The position numbers and the translations under genes are program-made. From NCBI GenBank assembly GCA_001931905.2, contig MSJI02000233.1, forward strand, positions 1-64,000: DNA of 64,000 bases, given 5' to 3'. Positions 52,770 to 61,549 of the stretch are shown piece by piece (position 1 is the stretch's first letter; each line of letters starts with the position of its first letter). A model generated the notes under the pieces. That model was not told the origin of the DNA. It saw only the letters and a program-made list of their open reading frames with translations, and ran no database searches. The DNA is from Cladosporium sp. IMV 00045. Its lineage: Eukaryota; Ascomycota; Dothideomycetes; Cladosporiales; Cladosporiaceae.

Positions 52770-53732
52770 GCTGGCGACGTCCACGAGATCAGAAATCCGA
52801 TACGGTGGAAGAGCACGCAGGAAGGCGACGTAGAGCGCTTGGAAGAAGGAGACGAGGCTTTCCATGTTCGAGCAGGCAGACTCGATGATTATATATGTCG
52901 ATACAGACTTCCTAGACCAGACACAGGCTAGGAACCTTCAGCCGCCACTGTGGAGTGTTTGGAGGAGATGCTTGGTGCTAGAAGATACCTAGACCAGCAT
53001 GAGATGCCGTTCACCCGGGTGTCGGACAAGGCTGCGGTCAGCAAGTCGACTTTGTTCATTGGCGAAGAAGGTCTCGTGGCCTTCAACGGCAACACGTGCT
53101 GCCGCAGTCGGAAGTGGGTTTGAAGCGAAGCATCTGCCCTGCAGGCTAAGCAAGACCAAGGCCATCCACCAAGCTCATACCATTCGAACCTTGATGGCCT
53201 GAATGCCTCCATAGGACGTGTATGGCGGGTTGCTTAGCGAGGAATGTGCCGTGTTGTCCTGCGAGGCTGCGAAGGGACGTTGACGTTCGGTCGACGTCTG
53301 GCGTGGGATGGGAAACGTGCAGCGACAGGCGAAATGATTGGCCAGCGGCTGTATCCGAGAGACGGCAATATTGGAGACCTCGCATCCTTGCCAACTCAAC
53401 GTACCGCGATCTATAGACCGAGAAGAGAAGGAGGTTCTCATACGCTGGAAGATGTTCGAAGATCACTACTCCCCTGCGTCTCTGCCGTTGGTCGTCGGCC
53501 AGGGACTCGCTTCGTTCACAAGTCTTCGTTCCACGCACACAACCAAGCGCTTCTCTTGCGTATCGACATGACCCCCTTTCGTTGCTAGCCTACCATTTGC
53601 CGTCTTACTCGCGAGGCATACCTCAGCCTTTACCCTTGGGGCATCTGTGACTAGACATACAGGTCCATTCTAGCCAAACCTCAAAACCGTTTATCTCGCT
53701 CTCGATATCTGGGCGTTGATTCTCGAGAAATC
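52770..53732. promoter_or_regulatory. Divergent upstream region, phosphatase / multicopper oxidase
   Basis: 963 nt between the two start codons. Overlapping frames of up to 130 codons on both strands have no recognisable features and are not called. Both promoters must lie here. Confidence 0.5.
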
Positions 53733-55781
53733 ATGAGCTCGCAAAATGACGATGAATGCGATACACTCGTCGGAACCTCATCTGTCTGCAGTGAGCAACT
53801 AGTCTTCGATAAAGAGCAAAAAGAAGGCTTGCTGGGAAGGAAGACTCAAGATGAGGAGACAGCCTTACCAACTCGAGAGAAACACCGCACGACGACAGCT
53901 TGCTGGCTTCTTTCCCTTGTTGGACTGCTGAGCTTCTTGATCGGCGCATCATACTACTTGAGTTTGTCCAGACGACCAGTAGCTTCACCGCAGACAGATG
54001 ATGGGATACATGTCAGTGACTACATGCTCGACCCAAACTGGAACCACTCAACACCACCTCGACGAAGAGAATACTTCTGGACAGTTCGAGATCATGAGCA
54101 CAATCCCGACGGAATCTACCGGCCGATGATTCTGGTGAATTATCAATTTCCAGGACCGCTTATAGAAGTCAACGAAGGCGACACTGTCGTTGTACACGTC
54201 GAGAACCAAGCCAGCAATGCAACCGCAATACACTGGCATGGGATTTATCAAACTGGAACGCCGCACATGGACGGTACCATCGGTGTGACCCAATGCCCCA
54301 TCGCACCTGGTCACTCATTCACATACGAATTCACGATCACTGGGCAGTCTGGCACTTATTGGTGGCACGGGCACCAGGGCCTCCAGTCTTCCGATGGACT
54401 ACATGGACCTCTGATTGTACATGGTCGAGATGAGCGTACGCTTCAAGAACTCCCCTACGACACAGACCGCGTTCTGATGCTCTCTGATCATTATCACGAC
54501 CTGTCATCTGCACTGTTATGGCAATACTTGATGCCTGACATGGAGAACGCAGAGCCTGTTCCCGAGAGCGGGCTCATCAACGGAAAGAACATTCGCAACT
54601 GCGACGAATTCCCGGACCGCCGTTGCGACAACACCACTGCAAACGTTGGGATTCCATCCATCTCCCTAGAGCGCAACAAAAGTCACAGACTGCGTATAAT
54701 CAACGTTGGCGCGATTGCAGACTTCTCAGTTCAACTCGATGAGCATGAGTTGGCGGTGACCGAAGTCGACGGCACCGATGTCTATCCCACAAGCTATCAC
54801 CGACTTTCCATCAGCCCGGCGCAGAGATATAGTGTCGTCCTCAGCAGCAATGTCACTTCTGCAGACACCTTCTGGTTGAGAAGCCGCATGATCACCAGTT
54901 GTTTCACCGACCCTCCAAAGACGCTACAATTAGAGACCTTGGCAATTGTCAAATACGATGAAGATGTTCCTTCCAAGCCGACATCTAAGGACTGGGAAGA
55001 GCAGAACGCACAAGATTGCAAAGACCTGAACGTCACAGAACTTGTGCCCGTCAAGCAAGTTGAAGTCTCCCAAGATCCAGATGCGGTGTTCTATCTTCGG
55101 TCGAATTTCGAGATCGGAGCATACCGCCTTAGCCGCGGGTTCTTCAATAGCTCGTCATGGAGAGCAGATGCTCGCGCGCCAGCCCTGCAGCGTTCTATCG
55201 ATGGTCTAAAGAATGGACACAACAATCTTTCAGCGCCGACGTTTCCGCGTGGCCTGGAAGAAGGTGGTGGATCGGCTGCAGCATTCGTCAATGATCGCGC
55301 ATTTGACGCTGACAGAGAGCTTGTGATTCAAACTACCGCCGTACAGACAATCGACATCCTAATCTCCAACTTCGACGACGGTACTCACCCTTACCATCTG
55401 CACGGCTATAAATTTTTCGTCTTAGCTCAAGGCCACGGACAGCCACCACTCACGGAGATTGGTACCGCGATCAACCGCGAGAGTCTTTCACCGCTGTACA
55501 AGTCTCTGGACCTCTCCAACCCGCTCCGTCGCGATACTGCATCAGTTGAAGCTTACGGCTGGATCTTGCTCCGCGTCATAGCAGACAACCCCGGCCAATG
55601 GGCGCTCCATTGCCATCTAACGTGGCATGCCGAGGCTGGCTTGCTCATGCAACTACTTACTAATACAGACGAGCTTGCGAACATCGAGATGCCGCAAGCT
55701 AACAGAGACCTCTGTAATGCTGAGGGCATTGAGAGGGGTATGGGCCCAAACGACGATGACTACATTGACTTCGCTAAATGA
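53733..55781 (+). CDS. Membrane-anchored multicopper oxidase
   Basis: A 682-aa single-exon multicopper oxidase of the laccase/ferroxidase type. A cytosolic N-terminus is followed by one TM segment at about residues 57-78 (CWLLSLVGLLSFLIGASYYL), so it is a type II membrane protein with the catalytic part outside or in a lumen. All four copper motifs are present: HWHG (167-170), WHGHQG (211-216), HPYHLHG (about 552) and HCHLTWHAEAGL (about 626), the last with Leu at the type-1 axial position. There are several N-glycosylation sequons. The substrate (iron, phenols, pigment precursors) cannot be deduced; Fet3 itself is anchored at the other end. No permease partner such as Ftr1 is adjacent. Confidence 0.9.
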   Translation: MSSQNDDECDTLVGTSSVCSEQLVFDKEQKEGLLGRKTQDEETALPTREKHRTTTACWLLSLVGLLSFLIGASYYLSLSRRPVASPQTDDGIHVSDYMLDPNWNHSTPPRRREYFWTVRDHEHNPDGIYRPMILVNYQFPGPLIEVNEGDTVVVHVENQASNATAIHWHGIYQTGTPHMDGTIGVTQCPIAPGHSFTYEFTITGQSGTYWWHGHQGLQSSDGLHGPLIVHGRDERTLQELPYDTDRVLMLSDHYHDLSSALLWQYLMPDMENAEPVPESGLINGKNIRNCDEFPDRRCDNTTANVGIPSISLERNKSHRLRIINVGAIADFSVQLDEHELAVTEVDGTDVYPTSYHRLSISPAQRYSVVLSSNVTSADTFWLRSRMITSCFTDPPKTLQLETLAIVKYDEDVPSKPTSKDWEEQNAQDCKDLNVTELVPVKQVEVSQDPDAVFYLRSNFEIGAYRLSRGFFNSSSWRADARAPALQRSIDGLKNGHNNLSAPTFPRGLEEGGGSAAAFVNDRAFDADRELVIQTTAVQTIDILISNFDDGTHPYHLHGYKFFVLAQGHGQPPLTEIGTAINRESLSPLYKSLDLSNPLRRDTASVEAYGWILLRVIADNPGQWALHCHLTWHAEAGLLMQLLTNTDELANIEMPQANRDLCNAEGIERGMGPNDDDYIDFAK

Positions 55782-55903
55782 AAGAGCTCGATCTATCAAT
55801 CAATTCTATCGTATACCATCACGTCATATCATTCGTATCAACAAGCAGGCATACCGCGCGCACCTAAAGATTCCGACAACACTCCAACAGCCTGCAAACT
55901 GCT

Positions 55904-56983
55904 TCAACTGGCAAGACCGATGTTCTCTCCGAGTTTGGCGTTCGCGAGCGCAGCCTGCATGTTCTCCAGCTGCTGCTGCATCATGGCATGGCTCATCTGC
56001 GCCTCCATCTTTCCCGACTCAGTGTTGCCAGGGCTGAAAGTGGGACTTTGAACACGCTGGCTGGAAGTGGGCGTATAGGTCCGGATGCTCGGGCTTCGAT
56101 GACCGCTGGTGACTCCGCTCCGGGGAGGCGAGCGCTCGGAATCACCCAGGGTCGACGTGGACAAAAGTTCGTCGCCACTGGTATTGTAGCGGATCGAGCT
56201 CATGATGCCGTTGAGCGAGCGCGAGCTCTGGTGGCTAGCACCACTCCACGTGCGAGTAAGCTTCGGCCGAGCCCACTCGACCCAACTCTTGCGGACCTCA
56301 ACCGGGCCTTCGACCTTGCTCTTGGCGGCAATATCGATCCCCTTATCGCCCTTCTTCCAATCAACCGGACAGCCCTCGCCAAACTCATCCTTGAAAACCA
56401 GCGCGTCAAGAACGCGCAAAGACTCATCCACCGACCGCCCAACATCCGCATCGTTAATGGTGATAGAGCGGACCACTCCCTTCGGATCAATAATAAACAG
56501 CGCCCGCTCCGCCACGCCCTCGTCCTCAATCAACACGCCGTAGTCGCGGCTGAGCCTGTGGTTGCAGTCGCTGATGAGCGGGACGTGCACGCCGCCCAGC
56601 CCGCCCTCCATGTCCGACGTGGCGTTCCACGCTTTCAGGCAGTACTCGGAGTCGGTGCTGGCGAAGGCGACCGCGCACGAGCGGCTGTAGAGGAACTCTT
56701 CCAGGCGCGTGCTGAAGGCGCGCACTTCTGTCGGGCAGATGAAGGACCACGCTTTGGGGAAGAAGATCAGGATCAGCCAGTGCTTGGCTTGCGTGTAGGC
56801 TGAGAGGGAGATTTCTGTGGGAAAGGATTTGTTAGCTGGGCTGCGCTGAGAGTGGAGGGAGACGGTGGTCGGGGATGATATGGAAGTGTGTATGTATGTA
56901 CCTTTGATGCGTCCGTCGACGATAGCGCGACAGTTGAAATCAGGCGCCGGGCTGCCCACGGTGACTCTGTTTGGAGCAGCCAT
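55904..56983 (-). CDS. 2-Cys peroxiredoxin with long C-terminal extension
   Basis: Exons 56983-56902 and 56814-55904 give 330 aa, against about 200 in ordinary peroxiredoxins. Peroxidatic Cys54 lies in FFPKAWSFICPTEVRAF; the usual PxxxTxxC has Ser in place of Thr. Resolving Cys176 lies in EGCPVDW. The core ends near residue 200; the remaining 130 residues are Ser/Pro/Arg-rich and end in a Met/Gln helix (MEAQMSHAMMQQQLENMQAAL). The 87-nt intron is a multiple of three with no stop, so unspliced message would insert 29 residues. An in-frame ATG seven codons upstream (57004) is an alternative start. It converges on the multicopper oxidase gene, with 122 nt between the stops. Confidence 0.9.
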   Translation of the reverse strand: MAAPNRVTVGSPAPDFNCRAIVDGRIKGTYIHTSISSPTTVSLHSQRSPANKSFPTEISLSAYTQAKHWLILIFFPKAWSFICPTEVRAFSTRLEEFLYSRSCAVAFASTDSEYCLKAWNATSDMEGGLGGVHVPLISDCNHRLSRDYGVLIEDEGVAERALFIIDPKGVVRSITINDADVGRSVDESLRVLDALVFKDEFGEGCPVDWKKGDKGIDIAAKSKVEGPVEVRKSWVEWARPKLTRTWSGASHQSSRSLNGIMSSIRYNTSGDELLSTSTLGDSERSPPRSGVTSGHRSPSIRTYTPTSSQRVQSPTFSPGNTESGKMEAQMSHAMMQQQLENMQAALANAKLGENIGLAS

Positions 56984-57647
56984 TCTCTGCGAGAAAGAGT
57001 CCATATAGACGCAGTGTGGTACTGGAGGTATGGAAGATTTTCTTTTTTTACATTGAATATATCGCCAAGGGACTGCACCAGAGCAGCGGGAACGAAAGAC
57101 GATGTAATGGACAAGATATAAAGCCACACTTGTGGGTACTTTCGAGCGCCCAAAGGTGCGACGTCTAGAACTGCATTGAGCAACTCAAGTCTTTCCGAAC
57201 GCAGCCAGTCGTGCGAGTGAAATGATAGGAGGCCGACGTTCTTGCACAACCTCAGAATCAGGTACCGTGGGACCGGGAAACAATGCCTCTTTGTTCGCAG
57301 GGTGAGTGAACAAGAGTTTAGAGTTCGGGAGTGATGGTGGTAAGGTTTCCCGTGAGATGGACTGGAATGTGGGATGGAGAACAAAGAATCTGGGCGGAAA
57401 GAATCCCCGATTCTGCCAGCAAAGGGAGGCGGAGGTGGCTCCAGGATCGTTTTGGTGCTTGCTTTGGTAGATGCGCGGTTTGCTTTTCGGAGCAGGCGTG
57501 GTCGTTGTAAAAGTGACTTGAGATTGTTCAGATGGCATGTACGTAATGTCCGAGGCGAAGAAGAGCAATGAGTCCCATAATCCGTCTCGTTCTACCGCTA
57601 TATACAGGGGACTGCTACATATCAGCATTCCGGTATGCTCCCATCGT
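56984..57647. other. Intergenic, peroxiredoxin promoter
   Basis: 664 nt with the upstream region of the 2-Cys peroxiredoxin and the 3' flank of the DHA2 transporter. No further gene is supported. Confidence 0.5.
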
Positions 57648-59387
57648 CTACTTACTCAAAGCTTTCTCCTTAATCAACCACGCGCTCAGCGCCGCGCCAG
57701 TGACGAGACCAATCTGCAGCCCAAAAGCAGCAGAAGTTCCTCCGGCGTAGCAATCCGCAACCACAGCCCTGACTGCAGGTTTCAGCTCCCTGAGATACGC
57801 CAGACTCTGTCTCACGCGCTCTGCGATCTCCAACGCTTCCGCTTCGGGCAGTCCGAGAGAAGGCAGTCTCTCGGTGAGATTCTTGCGCACAGTGGAATTG
57901 GCAACCGTAGCACTCATGGCGACACCGAAAACACTTCCCAAGCTGCGGAAGAGGTAGCTGCAGGCTGTAGCGATGGCTTGATCGTCTTTGGAGGCGTTCG
58001 CGATCAGGCCGATCAGGGTGGAAGTCACGCCGATGCCGTTTCCGAAGCCGCACACGCACATGCCGATGATGATGCCTACTGTGCTGTCGACCACGACGCC
58101 CGAGCAGAGGAAGATAACCGTCATGCCCAGCGCTAGGCCGGCGTAGGCGATGACGGTGAGCCAGAAGTAACGGCCTGTCTTTTGCATGTAGATTCCGCCT
58201 GTGAGACTGCCTGTTACACCGCAGAGGATGGAGGGAATAAGGCGCAGACCCGCACCTGTTGCGGAGACGTTGTCGACGGCTTGGAAGTAGAGTGGGAGGT
58301 AGAACAGTGCGGCCAGCCAGCCGGAGAAGGAGAAGAAATTGCATAGGTAGCATGCGAAGAGGGAGCGGTGGAAGATGATGTGACCAGGCGCGAATGGCTC
58401 CTTGGCCACTTTCATCTCGGCTAAGATGAAGATCAAGAACAGAGGCAGTGAGACGCTGAGAGATACAATTGCGGTTCTCGAAGTCCAGCTCACATTGCTG
58501 CCTCGATCCAGACCAAGCAGTAGCGTGAAAACTGCACAGATCAGAATGGCTGCTCCCAGGAAATCAATGCGCCTGAGCTTTTCTCTCCAGTGGCTATCCT
58601 CGCTCTTAGGTAGCTTTAATACCAGGCTGACAGCAACGAACGCTGCCAGACACATGGGGGCCTGGATAAGAAACGCCCATCTCCAGCCAATGTAGTCCGC
58701 CAGCACGCCGCCGAGAGGGGCACCAGTGCTCGCACCGGTAGCGTAGATGATATTGACATAACCCTGCCATTTGCCTCTCTCACGCAAAGGGACCGTGTCC
58801 GAAAGCAGAATGGAAACAACAGTGGTCATGCCACCACCACCAATGCCCGAGAAAGCACGGGCAGCGATCAGCTGACCCATATTCTGCGCAACACCACAAA
58901 GCAGACACCCAATGCCGAAGACGGAGTATCCGAATAGAAGGCATGCTTTGCGGCCGAAGATGTCTGACAGCTTTCCGTACAACGGCTGGAAAGATGTGAG
59001 CGTCAAGAAATAGGCCGTCGCGATCCAAGAGACCAAGTTCAGAGCGTCCAGCTCCGAGCCGATTTTGCCGGAAGAAGACACGATGATGGTCTGGTCTGCG
59101 GCGGAGAGAAAGACGCCGATGGCAATCGCGGGAAAGATGTATTTCATCCGAGCCTTCACTTCCGGTAGGCCTTCATTGCGGCCTTCTATGCTGTCTTGCC
59201 GCTCCAGAGGCTCGCCGTCGGCATTGTTGTCGGGGAAGGTGCCATTATCGGGTTGGGCAGACCCATTGAGGCTCGCCTGCTCTCTGTTCGTATCCTGTGG
59301 TGAAATGCCATTGGCGCTCTTCGATAGCAGAGGGCTCCGCTCCGTAGAGTGGTGTCCGTTCGGCTGAGAGGCGTCTTCAGAAGGCAT
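57648..59387 (-). CDS. MFS transporter, DHA2 family (Vba/Fnx1-like)
   Basis: A 579-aa 14-TM major facilitator of the drug:H+ antiporter-2 group, which includes vacuolar basic-amino-acid transporters (Vba1-3, Fnx1) and drug pumps. The hydrophilic N-terminus of about 80 residues carries a dileucine-type SPLLSK motif consistent with vacuolar sorting. Visible motifs are DQTIIVSSSGKIGSEL in TM1, motif A PLYGKLSDIFGRK, and motif C GASTGAPLGGVLADYIGWRWAF. Late TMs include GFGNGIGVTSTLIGLIA. The ATG at 59387 is the first real start; a longer frame begins with GTG. The substrate is uncertain; the dileucine and the Fnx1-like sequence make a vacuolar amino-acid role somewhat likelier. Confidence 0.87.
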   Translation of the reverse strand: MPSEDASQPNGHHSTERSPLLSKSANGISPQDTNREQASLNGSAQPDNGTFPDNNADGEPLERQDSIEGRNEGLPEVKARMKYIFPAIAIGVFLSAADQTIIVSSSGKIGSELDALNLVSWIATAYFLTLTSFQPLYGKLSDIFGRKACLLFGYSVFGIGCLLCGVAQNMGQLIAARAFSGIGGGGMTTVVSILLSDTVPLRERGKWQGYVNIIYATGASTGAPLGGVLADYIGWRWAFLIQAPMCLAAFVAVSLVLKLPKSEDSHWREKLRRIDFLGAAILICAVFTLLLGLDRGSNVSWTSRTAIVSLSVSLPLFLIFILAEMKVAKEPFAPGHIIFHRSLFACYLCNFFSFSGWLAALFYLPLYFQAVDNVSATGAGLRLIPSILCGVTGSLTGGIYMQKTGRYFWLTVIAYAGLALGMTVIFLCSGVVVDSTVGIIIGMCVCGFGNGIGVTSTLIGLIANASKDDQAIATACSYLFRSLGSVFGVAMSATVANSTVRKNLTERLPSLGLPEAEALEIAERVRQSLAYLRELKPAVRAVVADCYAGGTSAAFGLQIGLVTGAALSAWLIKEKALSK

Positions 59388-59739
59388 TTTCACGTGCCAG
59401 GCCGACTCTATAGGCTATCGTACGAACTCCATAGATGTCGGATGAATAGGAGCGAAAGAATCCATGGTTCCCTGGAAAATAATTACTTATCATTGATAAT
59501 CTCACTAATGGGTAAAGGTGGGCCATTTTGACGAGATAGCACGCCACCTTTTCGGCTATCGCATCCGAGGCGGCAGCTCAGATGCCGAAGGACCCTCAAC
59601 CCTGTGTGATCACTTGCTTGTTGACTTGTCGATCGCCATACACTACAACCGGTGATTGCTCTGTAACCTTAGGTGGAAGGATTTGCTAATTCCCAAGAGA
59701 CCAAGCACCTATTTTCCCACTTCATACAAAGAATGTAGC
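59388..59739. promoter_or_regulatory. Divergent promoter region, DHA2 transporter / unknown
   Basis: 352 nt between two start codons, moderately AT-rich. It includes ATAAT/ATTGATAAT stretches near 59480-59510, of GATA type (TGATAA), which could bind nitrogen-regulatory GATA factors. Short motifs of this kind are weak evidence. Confidence 0.45.
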
Positions 59740-60585
59740 ATGTCTACAGCTTCGCGAGAGTCGCCGACGCGCGGCGACGCTGGAAAGCATGCCCCGATCA
59801 ACAATGTCGTCGTCCCCGTCGAGCAGCGCAGCCAGGCATTCGCAGCAGTAGAAGAAACAGGCGAGCTGAGCGGAGGTAGTGAGCTCAACACTACAGACAA
59901 ATGTCGAGAATCAAACACTAACAAAACCACAGCAGCTAGCAGCCAACGCACCACCCGCCAATCCGACCTAGCACCCGGACTGGCAGCCTGGGACACTCGC
60001 ACCAGCGAGCCTCGACCAGACGAGACCTCCCTCACGACTCCGCCAGACTTCAAGCCCTTCTTCGCTCTCGTCGAGGACCCCGTCACGGGCGAATACCACC
60101 ACCCAGAAGTCCATTACGTCTTCACCGACGATGAAGAGCAAGGCGTTCTCACGCACGCGGCACTGGATGCCATAGACAAAGAGGACAACACACTGCACGA
60201 AGGCGAAGGCGAAGGCGAAGGGCAAGAGGAGCGAGTAGCAATCATTGATATGGACTATGACGGCCGCACTGTGCTAGGCGTGTCGAGCCTGAGCCCCGAA
60301 TGGCAGGCGCTGCGGACGGAGATCTGGCAGGCCCCGGGTAGAGCCGATGGGAGCAGACATGGAGGAACGGACAGAGGGCTCATGCTCAGGGTTTCTGGTA
60401 AGGAGGTCGATGGTAGGACTATGCGTGACAAGCAAGGCCCTGGGGATGTGGACGGGATGGTGTCGGAGTTTGGACGCGGGTTGCAAGATCTGGACGACGT
60501 TATGTGGGAAGAAGGGAGTAAAGGTCAAGAGGACCCTGTTCAGGATCCGCACGGTCAGAGGCCTGGGAGTGGCATGGTAGAGTAA
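59740..60585 (+). CDS. Conserved fungal protein of unknown function
   Basis: A single exon of 281 aa from the ATG at 59740 (context AGCATGT). The N-terminal 95 residues are polar and low-complexity. The central core appears conserved: PDFKPFFALVEDPVTGEYHHPEVHYVFTDD, an acidic/Gly-Glu repeat (EGEGEGEG), and RVAIIDMDYDGRTVLGVSSLSPEWQALRTEIW. I recall similar cores in other Pezizomycotina proteins without known function. The tail is Gly/Asp-rich. No membrane segment, signal or catalytic motif is seen. Confidence 0.72.
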   Translation: MSTASRESPTRGDAGKHAPINNVVVPVEQRSQAFAAVEETGELSGGSELNTTDKCRESNTNKTTAASSQRTTRQSDLAPGLAAWDTRTSEPRPDETSLTTPPDFKPFFALVEDPVTGEYHHPEVHYVFTDDEEQGVLTHAALDAIDKEDNTLHEGEGEGEGQEERVAIIDMDYDGRTVLGVSSLSPEWQALRTEIWQAPGRADGSRHGGTDRGLMLRVSGKEVDGRTMRDKQGPGDVDGMVSEFGRGLQDLDDVMWEEGSKGQEDPVQDPHGQRPGSGMVE

Positions 60586-60788
60586 TGTATTACGACGTAT
60601 GATGACGGCTGCGAGGAAGAGTGGACACAGATTGCCATCTAAATGATGTCGATTATACTCGAGTCCAGCAGGCTACTTTTGTGTGAGCGTGCTGCGGGCC
60701 CGGTCGCAACTTTTGATGCAGCTTCATAATTGATTTGAAACACGGCACACTCACCGAACAAGCTATTCGAGCATAGCTCGAAAATTCA

Positions 60789-60891
60789 GCCCCCATAGTT
60801 TAACGGTTAGAACATAGGTCTCATATTCTCGAATATGACACGGCATAGCAGTGGCTATCCTGAGATGGGAGTTCGATTCTCCCTGGAGGCA
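60789..60891 (+). tRNA. Elongator tRNA-Met(CAT) with 31-nt intron
   Basis: Acceptor GCCCCCA/TGGAGGC with one C-A mismatch, D arm GTTT/GAAC, anticodon stem TAGGT/TCCTG with the U31-U39 mismatch typical of elongator Met, loop CTCATA+A so anticodon CAT, T arm GGGAG/CTCCC around TTCGATT, discriminator A. The 31-nt intron follows position 37. Exons total 72 nt. A T5 run directly downstream (60896-60900) is the Pol III terminator. Confidence 0.87.
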
Positions 60892-61549
60892 TTCCTTTTT
60901 GCTGATCTTGTCACCTCGAGGTCAGCACTCACTTATATGTTAGATGTTCCTTGGAGTGTCTTGTGTATCACGCGAGGTTCGATGTCGTTGAATTGATTCC
61001 TTTTTCCCCGATATCGTTTTTTTGATTTCGGTCTTTTGAGTTTCATGAGAGTTCACGAACATGGCGCTGCTACCATAGGTATCCATACATATTGGACGAC
61101 ACATCTCACTGCTGTTATTTTTCAAATGCAATCGACTGAGCATATGGGTTTGATGTGATTTCTTATTACGCGAGCTGTCTGTCTCACATAACTCAACCAG
61201 AGACATCATTCTGTAGTCTAATCTTGCTTGTGATTATTCGGAACATGTCAATGTGTGCTATGATTTGTTATCCAGGGTTAGGGTTGGAGTAGAAATTATT
61301 TCACTCGAGCCGGTGAGATCTGTCGCAAGAGGCGGATATTCATCTCGAAAACGGCGTTTGATCGCAGCAGGCATGAAAATGCCAGAAGGAGCTCAAACAA
61401 GATAAACAAGAGGCGTTCGAATATGGTTAAACATGTCACGATTGCATCCAAGAGCGAAAAAACGTCTAAGATTTCCCGGTGAAGAAGTGGCCGACAGATT
61501 GATGAAGTGTTCACCAAACAGCCCAAGAGAAACAGGCCGACCTCCAACC
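60892..61549. other. Intergenic between tRNA-Met and Dal5-like gene
   Basis: 658 nt, AT-rich, without a supported gene. It contains the third telomere-type motif at 61274-61285. Confidence 0.6.
61274..61285 (+). promoter_or_regulatory. Interstitial telomere-type motif, copy 3
   Basis: AGGGTTAGGGTT, preceded by C and followed by GGAG, lies 380 nt downstream of tRNA-Met and 265 nt beyond the permease stop. Same core as the motifs near 1477 and 49638. Confidence 0.5.

Noticed and set aside
53146..53588. Overlapping frames of 114-130 codons between the phosphatase and the multicopper oxidase
   Set aside because: They overlap on opposite strands, with no motif or signal in either; more likely promoter DNA.
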